A DNA stretch of 44,292 nt from Lachnospiraceae bacterium (GTDB lineage Bacteria > Bacillota > Clostridia > Lachnospirales > Lachnospiraceae), in contig JAGAPO010000031.1 in NCBI GenBank assembly GCA_017623215.1, positions 1 to 44,292 of the forward strand, in the 5' to 3' direction. Both the position numbers and the translations under genes were made by a program. This document shows, piece after piece, positions 8,371-17,495 of this stretch (the stretch's first letter is position 1; each line of letters starts with the position of its first letter). A model generated the notes under the pieces. It saw only the letters and a program-made list of their open reading frames with translations, ran no database searches and was not told the DNA's origin.

Positions 8371-11010
8371 ATGCAGAAAGGAAAACCACAAATCGTGGGA
8401 ATCATACTGGTACTTGCGCTTCTCAGCTCGGTACTGCCGGGCTGCGGCAAGGGAGATGCGAATCCGAAGGATACGGAACAGACAACAGGAATTCCCACAA
8501 CAGAGAGTACAGCTGTGACAACGGAGATAATAACCGAAGCATTGACGAAAGAAGAACAGGGCAATGTGGACGGGGCGGAAGCGGGCACGCCGGAAGTCGT
8601 CGATATGGAACGCCCCATCGTATTTGAGACAACCTGGAAGGTGTCGCCGGGAGATGCGATTGGTATCTATGGAACGAATTTTCAGAGAGAAGGCGCCCAA
8701 ACCAGCGCCTACCTTGCGCCGATGAGTGGGTATAATGGTACGGATAGCTTCGAGCTGTATGAACTGAATATCGTAAGCTGTGATGACGGCGTGATGCTGG
8801 CGGAGATTCCGACGAATATTCCGGCGGATAACTACATCGGATATATCAAGTGCGGGGATAAGCTCAGTGAGGCATTTTATGTAAATACGCCGGAGCTGGA
8901 CTGGCTTTCCGATATTGAGATCTGTGCTGGGCTGTCTGTGAGAGTGTTCGGACGTAATCTGCTGAATCCAAAGACGGGCACGGTGGAGGGAGCCAGACTG
9001 TATGTCTGCTCCAAGGACGGAATACAAAGACTCGAGGCAGAGATTACGGCGGCAACAGAATATACCGTAGATTTTATCGTTCCGAAGGGCATAGAAGAGT
9101 GGAAACAGTATACGATTCAGTATAACAATGGAGCCTGCCAGTACGGGCTTGCCACGCTGGATGAAGAAGAGGGCGCGGTAGGTATGTCGGATGCGCAGCT
9201 GAAGGAATTGGAGGCGCTGTACGGAGTTGAGGTTGCCTGGGCATCCAAGCTGAATCTGACAGATGTATTTAACGTGAAGGATTACGGGGCAGTCGGAGAC
9301 GGAAAGACAGATGATCGGGAAGCGTTTCAGGAAGCGTTAAATACGGCAGCCAAGAATGGCGGCGGTATCGTATATCTTCCCGAAGGAACCTATCATATGG
9401 GAAATGCGACGACAGGGGTTTCGATTCCGAATGGGATTATAGTAGCAGGGGATGGGCAGGATAAGACCGTCATTATGACCGATCAAAAATTTTCATTTGA
9501 AGCATTTTATGGCGGAATTGCAAGGCTGACCCTGCAGTCAGACCTGAAACGGCCGGAGGATGACGAGGAACGTCGGACCTCTGGATACGTAGGCCCGCTG
9601 CTTTATTCGGGTTCGGGTACATGCTTTTTCGCAAAGGAGGTTACAGTAAAAGCGGCGGATGGCTGCGGCTTCAGGGGTCAGACGAGCAGACAGATTGTAA
9701 TAGAGGACTGCTCTTTTGAGGTTACACATAACGGACTGAATGTTCTTGGGTGCCGCTCAAGAATTCGCGGCAACTATGTCAGAAACACGCAAAGAGCGAT
9801 CATGGCGTTTGGTACTTATAGCTGGGTAGATGGGAATGTGTTTGATGGCGCGAATGGCGGTGACGATTGTGAAAAAGTGTACAGTGGAAGATACGCGGGG
9901 CAGGTCAACACGATGGAACACCGGATTTGTGATATGGAAGGTGATAAGCTCTATTACGGGAACAACACAATTATCGGTATGATAGGTGACGCGCGGGAAG
10001 ATAAGGAAGATAATTGCGGAGAAGGAATCCTGAACCAGGAGAGCGCGCGAATTGCGATTAGCACCGTGACTTCCACAGGAGAGAATACGCTGACTGCGGA
10101 TCTGGATTTTAACGCTATATTGGAAGGAAATGACCCCTATGCCGGTAAGAATGGTACGAAACTGATTGGAGCAAGGATTTATCTGGTATCTGGCAAGGGC
10201 ATGGGCCAGAGGCGGAGTATCATCGGAGTGCTCGGAAATACCCTTCTACTGGATTCGGAATGGGATTATCCGCCGCAGGAAGGAGACTCCTTTATGATTA
10301 ACGCCGGAGTGCCAGAGCGCAATATTATTGTAAATAATGATATTCAGGCGGAGACCAGAAAAGGCGGAATTATGTATTACGGCTGCAGCTATGATAACAT
10401 TATTGCGGATAATACGATGACGAACGGCGGGGGAATCTGGTTTGGTCAGGCACAGAACAGCAGCCAGGCAAGAACCGGATTGTCATATTTTAACTATGTG
10501 GACGGGAACTTCCTGTCCGGCGGAATTCCTGCCAAGAATGTGAGTGCCCGTGAGAACACTCTTACCATTGGCCCCGGGGATGACGGCGGCTGTGGCATTA
10601 CTCTGGATCCCATTCTGCCGGAGCTAACCGCGTATTACGGGAATCTGTATCGGAATAATACGATTGAAGGGAACGGCACCGATATCGAGGCGAGCGGTAC
10701 CTACAACGCGAAATTCGTGGTTCATAACGGCATTAACGTGGCAACCGTATCCGAGGAGACCTTAGATTACAACAAGGGAACGATTGTAGCGAACAACACG
10801 GTTACGAATTCCATGAACGGCGTGAGCGTGTCAAGCCTGTCGAACTTTACACTGCTGTATCAGAATAATTTCACCGGGAATAAGGTGAATTATAACGATA
10901 CCGGAAGCAGAAATCTTGTGACGATGAATGGGGAGAAGCTTGCGGAACAGACAGCGCCGGTTGATTCGGAAGCGGTTGGAATTGCGGCAGTAATTTCAGA
11001 TTTAGAATAG
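8371..11010 (+). CDS. Surface lipoprotein with beta-helix (Pectate_lyase_3-like) domain
   Basis: The 879-residue lipoprotein is probably a polysaccharide-cutting enzyme on the cell surface. Lipobox LPGC is at residues 22-25, followed by a Thr/Glu-rich linker to about 70. Residues about 80-285 look like two small beta-sandwich (IPT/TIG-like) domains. From residue 300 the sequence FNVKDYGAVGDGKTDD is the hallmark start of Pectate_lyase_3 / GH28-type right-handed beta-helices, followed by GGIVYLPEGTYHMG and many helix turns with Asn ladders (IIVNNDI, IIADNTM, TIVANNTV). I cannot assign catalytic residues, so lyase, hydrolase or epimerase remain open. ATG 8371 is 5 bases after AGAGGAG. It is first of a run of same-strand enzyme genes with no terminator up to 21646. 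The only other secreted product nearby is the binding protein. Confidence 0.85.
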   Translation: MQKGKPQIVGIILVLALLSSVLPGCGKGDANPKDTEQTTGIPTTESTAVTTEIITEALTKEEQGNVDGAEAGTPEVVDMERPIVFETTWKVSPGDAIGIYGTNFQREGAQTSAYLAPMSGYNGTDSFELYELNIVSCDDGVMLAEIPTNIPADNYIGYIKCGDKLSEAFYVNTPELDWLSDIEICAGLSVRVFGRNLLNPKTGTVEGARLYVCSKDGIQRLEAEITAATEYTVDFIVPKGIEEWKQYTIQYNNGACQYGLATLDEEEGAVGMSDAQLKELEALYGVEVAWASKLNLTDVFNVKDYGAVGDGKTDDREAFQEALNTAAKNGGGIVYLPEGTYHMGNATTGVSIPNGIIVAGDGQDKTVIMTDQKFSFEAFYGGIARLTLQSDLKRPEDDEERRTSGYVGPLLYSGSGTCFFAKEVTVKAADGCGFRGQTSRQIVIEDCSFEVTHNGLNVLGCRSRIRGNYVRNTQRAIMAFGTYSWVDGNVFDGANGGDDCEKVYSGRYAGQVNTMEHRICDMEGDKLYYGNNTIIGMIGDAREDKEDNCGEGILNQESARIAISTVTSTGENTLTADLDFNAILEGNDPYAGKNGTKLIGARIYLVSGKGMGQRRSIIGVLGNTLLLDSEWDYPPQEGDSFMINAGVPERNIIVNNDIQAETRKGGIMYYGCSYDNIIADNTMTNGGGIWFGQAQNSSQARTGLSYFNYVDGNFLSGGIPAKNVSARENTLTIGPGDDGGCGITLDPILPELTAYYGNLYRNNTIEGNGTDIEASGTYNAKFVVHNGINVATVSEETLDYNKGTIVANNTVTNSMNGVSVSSLSNFTLLYQNNFTGNKVNYNDTGSRNLVTMNGEKLAEQTAPVDSEAVGIAAVISDLE

Positions 11011-11116
11011 GGGACATCCTCTGTCTCTAGGCATGGCATTCAGAGAAAAACAGGGGTTGTCATAAGGAATGCAAGCTGCGCCCGTCTGGCAGCAGAGAAA
11101 AAAGGAGGGCAACAAG

Positions 11117-14100
11117 TTGCAGAAAAAGCTGATAATAAAAGATTGTATGAAACACGATAGCTGCGCATGGCCAATTACAAAGGTATCCTATCCTGTGGTA
11201 TTCGACTGTGGGGTGGAAGCAGGAAACTGGGAGCTGAAGGATGCGCAGGGAGAGGCAATTCCCTTCCAGGTAACGGATATTGTCAAAGCAGAAGGAATGG
11301 TAACAAGCCTGACGCTGCATTTTTTGACAAGCTTGTCAAAAGGAGAATATAAGGAGTACACGTTTGCGGCAGGAGAAGAGAACGGTAAGCCGATCGAGGA
11401 CAAGGCATTCTCGCCGTTGTTTGGATTTGCTGTAGACAAGGAGCATAACAGTTTCTCTGTAACCTATGAAGATAAAAAGATGGTATGCCGTACCGGGTTT
11501 CAGAATATCGAATACCGGATTCTGAATACCGGCAGCATATTCGAAGAGATTGAGATTACCTGCAGAGGAACCTTAGAGCAGGAATATCGGATGATTGTGC
11601 GCAGAATTACAGGAATGCCGTTCTGGGAGCTGGAAGAGACGATGACGGGGATGGAAACGGGTGAGGCTGCACAGATGGAGATGACATTTGAGAATTTTGA
11701 CTTTACCCATCGCTACAGTAATGCCAGACCGGTTGAGAAGATTGATCAGTACCTGGGTGAGAAGAATGAGCTGCCAATTACGATGATGCCGTTTGAGAAC
11801 TGGGTGCCGTGGTTCCAGTCCAAACAGATTGCATTCTTAGGAGAAGAGTATTCGGCAGGAGTATTTATTCGGGATAACCTGGGCTGGGATGACGGGAAGT
11901 ATGCGATCTGGGGCTCCAACCGGGATTTCGGAGTTACGTTCCGCTATGAGAAGGATGCGGTAACGGCACAGTTCCCTCTGAAGAACGGAACTCGTTTTAC
12001 CGGTATTGCGGCGTATCCGGGATCGGATTCGACGTATGTGGAGAAGCTGTGGAAATGGTATGCGTTCCTGCATCTGGATAAGGTGAAGAATTGGGCCCTT
12101 GACTGGGAGGAGGATCCGAGCCGGTATCCGAAATTCTGGGGTAACGTGTTGGAGAGTCAGGAGTGTGAGCTGCCAAAGAACTGCAGTAAGAACGCGCTGC
12201 TTGAGAGCCTCTGCCGCGAGGTGAGCAATGTGGACAAGATGGGGCCGGTATCAAACCGCATATTTGCGAATCTTACCGCGGTGTTCGATCTGACGGCAAA
12301 GGACATGTCGAAGGAGGAATTCGACCGCGCCAGAGCGATGTTCGCGTTCATGGGGTACGCGACCAAGGATGAGAATTATATGCCGATGGAGAATATGCTG
12401 GCCGGACATCCGAATTTCATGGGAGATACGGCGGCGGTATCCGGATTCGTATGCGCGTTATTTGACCAGCATCCGGAAAAGGAGATGTTCCGTAAGTATT
12501 TTAACAGAGCTGTGGAGCTGAATATGAAATATCATATCAGACCGGATGTGGCAGCCTATGAGTCACTGGGCGGAAGAGAGACCGAGAATCTGAGCTGTTA
12601 CTCCTTTGCGATGCTGCGTCCGTTTATGCAGGTGTGCAGCTTGTTCGAGCGGTGTGGATATCCCAATCCGCTGGTTTGTGAGAATGGAGCGAAGTGGCTG
12701 AACTGGATGACCGGAGCACTTAGCGCTCCGGTGAACGGAAGACGCATCGTCCCGCAGCAGGGCGCGCATTCGCGTACGGATGATATTCCCTACATGCTGT
12801 GTCAGCTGGCGCAGATGCTGGAGGACACCTATCCGGAGATCGCGAGGAATACCTATGCGGCATGCAGAGGAAGTGCGTTGAATGGTTTTGAGCACAATGA
12901 GAAGGTTTGGAAATTGCTGTTCGAGCGGAAGGAGGACGACGGTGAGCTTACGTTAAAGACGGAGAAGTTTACCGGCTTTGGCTGCATATTAAGAGAAGGC
13001 GTCGGGACTCCGAACGAGATATCCGTGCATGTGCAGCAGCTTGATCGCGGACCCAATTATCGCTGGGGCTGCTTTGAGAATACCGGAAACGGCGGTATCT
13101 ACTACTATGCGGCCGGAAAACGTTACAGCTATAATTCTCCGGAGGATACGGGAGACAGGGATCTGGGGGCCGATGTCGGCAACTGTGGTTTTGCGGTGAA
13201 GAAGGACCATTTCTATCACAATATTGGATTCCAGGATTTGACAGAGCCTTTGCGCGATTTCCCGGTTGTGAAGCAGGCAAAGCTGATGGCCGGTGATACG
13301 ATCCGTGATTATTATAAATACCGCAGAGTATCGCTGGTTGAGACAGATTATGCGGTGATGTATGACGCAGTAACCCATATGAGAGCGGCCGGAAGATTCC
13401 TCTGGACGGCGAATGAATTAGAGGAATTCCCGGAGATCTGGCAGCTTGTTCCCGGAGCAAAACAGATGGAAGGCGATGGCGGAGCGAATCAGTACAGAGC
13501 GGGAAATGGTGACGCCCACTGTCTGGAAGCACATCAGCGTTCCAAGACGGTTACCTATGACGGCAACGGCAACTTCCTGACGCTTGTCAGTCATAGAAAG
13601 GATATACAGGTGCAAAAGACGGAATACGGAGCTGCTGTCGAGCTTCCGGATCGAACAGATTATCTATTCGAGGATGAGGCCAGAATCCGGTATCAAGCGG
13701 AAGCGATGTCTTTTACCGGCAAGAGCGGTATTATCAGTATTCATAAGGACGGAACCGTAAGAGGTGCGCTGTTAGAAGGAACCCGCATCGGCGTCGGGAA
13801 TCTGCAGATTTGCCTCGAAGGCAGAGGCGCGGTGTTCTTTGAAAAGCAGGAGATGGCTAAGGCTGCCGGAGGAGTAGACGTTCACAGCGCCGATGAGGAT
13901 GTGCAGGCTGCCGGGGCAGAGGGGACCGCAGCTGCAGGTATCTGGTCCGGCCTGATTACCGCGGACGAGTTCTGTTCGCTGCGAATCAATGATCGGACGG
14001 TGCTGGTGGAAAAGGGCAAATACCGGTGGAAGCTCGGAGCGGATATTGAGCTTAGAAAGCTGCCGGAACGTACCTACACCGGAATCAACGGATTTGTCAG

Positions 14101-14182
14101 AGACACCAGGAGACATGAGTGGGGCTTTCTGGGAACTGATTTCAAGGATACGGGAGAGATTCTGACTTATCCGGAGGAATAA
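11117..14182 (+). CDS. Large cytoplasmic toroid/beta-sandwich protein, possible polysaccharide lyase
   Basis: I chose the TTG start at 11117, 7 bases after AAAGGAGGG; an ATG at 11069 in frame has no spaced ribosome site. This gives 1021 residues with no signal peptide. The N-terminal 300 residues look like beta-sheet (FGAVDKEH-type segments and repeated aromatic strands). Residues about 330-600 are helical with paired-helix character (LLESLCREVSNVDKMG, HPNFMGDTAAVSGFVCALF), and the C-terminal part from about 610 is beta-rich, with GPNYRWGCFENTGNGGIYYY. Toroid plus sandwich is the layout of heparinase II/III-like and alginate-lyase-like polysaccharide lyases, but I do not recognise the family and cannot point to catalytic residues. 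An Ala/Gly/Asp-rich insert lies at about 914-942. A GH105 two genes downstream, which needs unsaturated uronates, supports a lyase role by context only. Confidence 0.75.
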   Translation: MQKKLIIKDCMKHDSCAWPITKVSYPVVFDCGVEAGNWELKDAQGEAIPFQVTDIVKAEGMVTSLTLHFLTSLSKGEYKEYTFAAGEENGKPIEDKAFSPLFGFAVDKEHNSFSVTYEDKKMVCRTGFQNIEYRILNTGSIFEEIEITCRGTLEQEYRMIVRRITGMPFWELEETMTGMETGEAAQMEMTFENFDFTHRYSNARPVEKIDQYLGEKNELPITMMPFENWVPWFQSKQIAFLGEEYSAGVFIRDNLGWDDGKYAIWGSNRDFGVTFRYEKDAVTAQFPLKNGTRFTGIAAYPGSDSTYVEKLWKWYAFLHLDKVKNWALDWEEDPSRYPKFWGNVLESQECELPKNCSKNALLESLCREVSNVDKMGPVSNRIFANLTAVFDLTAKDMSKEEFDRARAMFAFMGYATKDENYMPMENMLAGHPNFMGDTAAVSGFVCALFDQHPEKEMFRKYFNRAVELNMKYHIRPDVAAYESLGGRETENLSCYSFAMLRPFMQVCSLFERCGYPNPLVCENGAKWLNWMTGALSAPVNGRRIVPQQGAHSRTDDIPYMLCQLAQMLEDTYPEIARNTYAACRGSALNGFEHNEKVWKLLFERKEDDGELTLKTEKFTGFGCILREGVGTPNEISVHVQQLDRGPNYRWGCFENTGNGGIYYYAAGKRYSYNSPEDTGDRDLGADVGNCGFAVKKDHFYHNIGFQDLTEPLRDFPVVKQAKLMAGDTIRDYYKYRRVSLVETDYAVMYDAVTHMRAAGRFLWTANELEEFPEIWQLVPGAKQMEGDGGANQYRAGNGDAHCLEAHQRSKTVTYDGNGNFLTLVSHRKDIQVQKTEYGAAVELPDRTDYLFEDEARIRYQAEAMSFTGKSGIISIHKDGTVRGALLEGTRIGVGNLQICLEGRGAVFFEKQEMAKAAGGVDVHSADEDVQAAGAEGTAAAGIWSGLITADEFCSLRINDRTVLVEKGKYRWKLGADIELRKLPERTYTGINGFVRDTRRHEWGFLGTDFKDTGEILTYPEE

Positions 14183-14289
14183 AAGAGGCGAAAGGCTCCG
14201 GGAAGTCCGCATGAGCGGTATGGACAGAGACAGGAATGGGAGACAGAATTGTGCCCGGAAGAGAATATCGGAAAAGTAGGAGTAGATAC

Positions 14290-16374
14290 ATGGATTATAG
14301 AGTGGACAGAGGAAGAGTGATCGCAGACGCGGGAGTTCCGTACCTGCCAAGATGGTTCTGCGATGACTTAGTAGCGATGGAGGTTGATAAGTACGGAATA
14401 TCAAAGGTGGAATACTTTAACAGAACCACCAGGGGATCTGAAAAAGTATTTATTGATGATATGTGGGGCGGCATTCGGTTCTATCTTTACAATCAGGGAT
14501 ATCGCAGCGGGCAGACCCTTAAGAACTGTGAGGTGATGCCGTACGGATTTTCCGGAGAATGGCATTATAAGGGTATGGTATTCCGGTATGAGCAAAGGAT
14601 TATCAACAACAGTATTTGGGTTTCGCTTCGGCCGACAGGAAAGATCTGTCCGGGGCTTGCGTTCACCCTGGAGTTCTATGATCATCTTTGCTTTACGCCG
14701 CAGAAATCCGGAGATAACCGCTATGTCAGCGGAATCGAACGAACCTGGAGGGAATGGCAGTATGACGGTACCTGTCTGAAAAGCAGTTATCGGGAGCTTG
14801 ACGCATATACCCATGTGGCGATTGGAAGCAATACAGCGATGCAGTATGGGAAGCATACAATCGGCAACAGCAAGATTATCCTGATAAGTGAAGAGCTGGA
14901 AGAAGGGAAGGAGTATCGGTTCGTCATCGCACTGGATGAGACGGAGGCTGCCGTGCAGGCCAGAATCCGGGATACGCTGCTAAACGATCAGAGCTACATA
15001 GAGAAGCAGGAGAGACGGTATGAGGAAGTAATCGAGAGGAGCCCTGTGCTGGAGAGCCCGTACGATTCTCTGAACCGGTTCTTTGCGCTTGCCCCTTTGT
15101 ATCATGAGTCCTGTAAGGTGACATCGGTACCGGGGGCGGTGCGCGCGAAGACGGAGCACTACTGGATCTGGGGCTGGGACGGCATGTCGTCAGGATTTGC
15201 CTATTCGTACTGGGGCGATGAGGATTATATAGGAAAGCTCCTGCAGCTATATCTTGATACGGCAGATCCGGAGGCGGGAATTGGACACTGGTTCGCAAGG
15301 GATATGTCCCACATTCAGACCAGCATGGTGTCGGCGCAGGGGTTCTACATCAGCCTGCTGTACCTGCACTGGATGAACGGAGGCGACATCAGGCCTTATT
15401 ATGAATTCGCAAAGAAGATATTTGGAATGATTCGGGATACCGAGGTCGGCGACCTGGGCTTATGCGAGGGGTATTCGCTGTTCCCGGATTTTAGGAACGC
15501 GATTCTGGAGACCGGGCATGATATCAGTACATTTAATAATTCGAGTACTTATTGCGCGGTTTGCGCGATGAGAACGCTTGCAAAGGAGATGCAGGATTCT
15601 GAGACACAGAATAAGGCGGCTGCGCTTGCGGACAGGATGAGACAGAATTTTGGAACGATTCTTTATGATGAAAGTAAGGGCTTCTTCGCGGGATCGGCTG
15701 ACGCTAAGACTCTTAAGAGGAGAGAGGTATACCTGTCTCCGGGGATTAAGTGGGACAATCTGTTCTGCCGCGATTTGATCGAGAAGAACAGAAAAGAGCT
15801 GCTGCGCTTCTTCGAAAAGAATTTTGTGTGCGAGGCAGGGCTTCTGTTCGTGCCGGTCTGGGGCAAGGGATATGACGCGGACGCGAATCAGCTTCATTGT
15901 TACTGGCCCGCCATCAGCGAATGCTATGCGAGACTGATGAATCTGGAGAATCGAAAGGACCTGATTGAGCGGTTCATCAGCTGGATCGGATGCTGGACGG
16001 ATGTTCTGATGTGTCCGGAGGGAATTGACTGCTATGATAATGTAAATGAACCGAAGCCGGATGGCTGGAATGCGATTAACGGAGCATGGCAGGCGTATTC
16101 CATGCGTGCATGGTACGAGGCCACAGTTCACAGCGTAGTGGGGGTGGATTTCGCGGAGAATGGAATGAACCTCTACCCATATGACGGGGAGGAGCTGGTG
16201 CTTAAGAATCTGCATTTCCGCCATAAGACCTTTACGGTGCGGATGAAAGGGAGCGGCTGTCGGATTCAGGAGGTTATCCTGAACGGGAAGAGTCTTGGTG
16301 CCGTCTCGGCGATTCCGATGGAGGCATTTGCAAAGGAGAATTGGATTGAGGTAATTCGTACCTGTGCGGAGTAA
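14290..16374 (+). CDS. Six-hairpin glycosidase-like protein
   Basis: The 694-residue cytoplasmic protein has an N-terminal beta domain (about 1-255) and a helical (alpha/alpha)6-type domain (about 256-620), with typical glucoamylase/trehalase-clan motifs: HYWIWGWDGMSSGFAYSYWG, and later GYSLFPDF and NQLHCYWPAIS. A short C-terminal beta region includes VILNGKSLG. Asp in WGWDGM and residues near DCYDNVNEPKPDGWN are candidates for catalysis; this is inference. ATG 14290 is 7 bases after GTAGGAG; an in-frame ATG at 14236 has only a weak site. No family number can be assigned by eye; a link to the GH63/GH37/GH78 clan is plausible. It lies between the toroid/sandwich protein and GH105, with gaps of 107 and 60 bases and no terminators. 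Confidence 0.78.
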   Translation: MDYRVDRGRVIADAGVPYLPRWFCDDLVAMEVDKYGISKVEYFNRTTRGSEKVFIDDMWGGIRFYLYNQGYRSGQTLKNCEVMPYGFSGEWHYKGMVFRYEQRIINNSIWVSLRPTGKICPGLAFTLEFYDHLCFTPQKSGDNRYVSGIERTWREWQYDGTCLKSSYRELDAYTHVAIGSNTAMQYGKHTIGNSKIILISEELEEGKEYRFVIALDETEAAVQARIRDTLLNDQSYIEKQERRYEEVIERSPVLESPYDSLNRFFALAPLYHESCKVTSVPGAVRAKTEHYWIWGWDGMSSGFAYSYWGDEDYIGKLLQLYLDTADPEAGIGHWFARDMSHIQTSMVSAQGFYISLLYLHWMNGGDIRPYYEFAKKIFGMIRDTEVGDLGLCEGYSLFPDFRNAILETGHDISTFNNSSTYCAVCAMRTLAKEMQDSETQNKAAALADRMRQNFGTILYDESKGFFAGSADAKTLKRREVYLSPGIKWDNLFCRDLIEKNRKELLRFFEKNFVCEAGLLFVPVWGKGYDADANQLHCYWPAISECYARLMNLENRKDLIERFISWIGCWTDVLMCPEGIDCYDNVNEPKPDGWNAINGAWQAYSMRAWYEATVHSVVGVDFAENGMNLYPYDGEELVLKNLHFRHKTFTVRMKGSGCRIQEVILNGKSLGAVSAIPMEAFAKENWIEVIRTCAE

Positions 16375-16434
16375 TCCGAAAGGGGCAGCAGGTTTTACGT
16401 GCAGGTTGAATCGTGTAAAAGAAAGAGGTGCGGC

Positions 16435-17436
16435 ATGAAAGAGGTTATTGAACGAATCCAGAAAAGAACCCTGGAACTTGATATGTCCGAATGCAACTGG
16501 GGAGAGGGCGTTGCCCTGTGGGGCTTTAACCGTTCGGTTAAGGCGGTGCCCAGTGCTCGGTATCTTCCCTTCCTGAAGGAATGGGTGAAGAAAGGCATTG
16601 CGGAGGAGCGGTTTAAGCATACGGTAAATAATTCGATTCCCTGCATTGGTCTGGGCGAGGTATACAAGGCAGTCGGCGATGAGGAATGCTTCCGGATTAT
16701 GAAGGGGCAGGCGGAATACCTGATGAAGGAAGCACCGAGGCTTAACAATGGAGCGATCATTCATACGGATCCGTATGCCAGATTTGGCCGCCAGATGTGG
16801 GCGGACACAATATTCATGGCAGGGCTGTTCCTGGCTTATATGGGCAGGCTTACCGGCAATCAGGCCTATATTGAGGAGGCGATGAACCAGCTGGCGATTC
16901 ATATTGATGTGCTGCAGGCGGAGGACGGACTTCTGTATCACGGCTGGGATGAGACCCTGCAGGAACATATCGGCTGCAAATGGGGAAGAGCCAATGCATG
17001 GGTCAGTGTCGGCATCGTGGAAATGCTTGATTATATGCCGGCAGATGAGCGCATGATCCGCGCGCTTGAAAGGCAGCTGGACGCAATCGCGCCCTGGCAG
17101 AAGGAGAATGGGCTTTGGAGAACGGTGCTGAACGGAACCTTCTCCTACCTGGAGGCCTCGAGCGCTTACGGCTTCGGATATGCGATCTTAAAGGGGGTAA
17201 GACTTGGTGTGCTTGACCGGAAATACCTGGCGCTTGTCGATAGAATGAAGGATACACTATATACGAATGTGGACGAGACCGGTAAGGTAAATAACATCTC
17301 CGCCGGTACTCCGGTCATGAGAAATGAGGCAGAATACAACATTATCTGCGAGCACCGGATTCAGACCTGGGGACAGGGACTGGCGCTGCTGTATTTTTCG
17401 GAATGCCAGCTGTGGGAAGAAGAAGGCAGGAATTAG
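16435..17436 (+). CDS. GH105 unsaturated rhamnogalacturonyl/uronyl hydrolase
   Basis: The 333-residue cytoplasmic enzyme resembles YteR/YesR-type GH105 enzymes, which remove the delta-4,5-unsaturated uronic acid left on oligosaccharides after a polysaccharide lyase has cut. It is an (alpha/alpha)6 barrel of the usual length. The motif QMWADTIFM carries Asp124, which matches the catalytic Asp of the family (the WxD..M signature). KWGRANAWV is the family's W-RGNGW signature with both Gly changed to Ala. ATG 16435 follows AAAGAGGTG. Its presence implies that a lyase supplies the substrate, which points to the beta-helix lipoprotein or the toroid/sandwich protein upstream. Whether the +1 residue is rhamnose, glucose or another sugar cannot be seen. 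Confidence 0.85.
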   Translation: MKEVIERIQKRTLELDMSECNWGEGVALWGFNRSVKAVPSARYLPFLKEWVKKGIAEERFKHTVNNSIPCIGLGEVYKAVGDEECFRIMKGQAEYLMKEAPRLNNGAIIHTDPYARFGRQMWADTIFMAGLFLAYMGRLTGNQAYIEEAMNQLAIHIDVLQAEDGLLYHGWDETLQEHIGCKWGRANAWVSVGIVEMLDYMPADERMIRALERQLDAIAPWQKENGLWRTVLNGTFSYLEASSAYGFGYAILKGVRLGVLDRKYLALVDRMKDTLYTNVDETGKVNNISAGTPVMRNEAEYNIICEHRIQTWGQGLALLYFSECQLWEEEGRN

Positions 17437-17495
17437 GCTTTTGCAAGAATGATTGATGCAATGATTCAGGAATGAATGTGGGAGAAAGAGGTATC

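Noticed and set aside
8346..8627. Alternative frame starting just before the beta-helix lipoprotein
   Set aside because: Overlaps the lipoprotein gene, which has a clear lipobox and a better ribosome site.
15460..16968. 502-codon open frame on the minus strand
   Set aside because: It lies antisense to the six-hairpin and GH105 genes, has no ribosome site, and its His/Arg/Leu/Ile-rich translation is typical of an antisense shadow.
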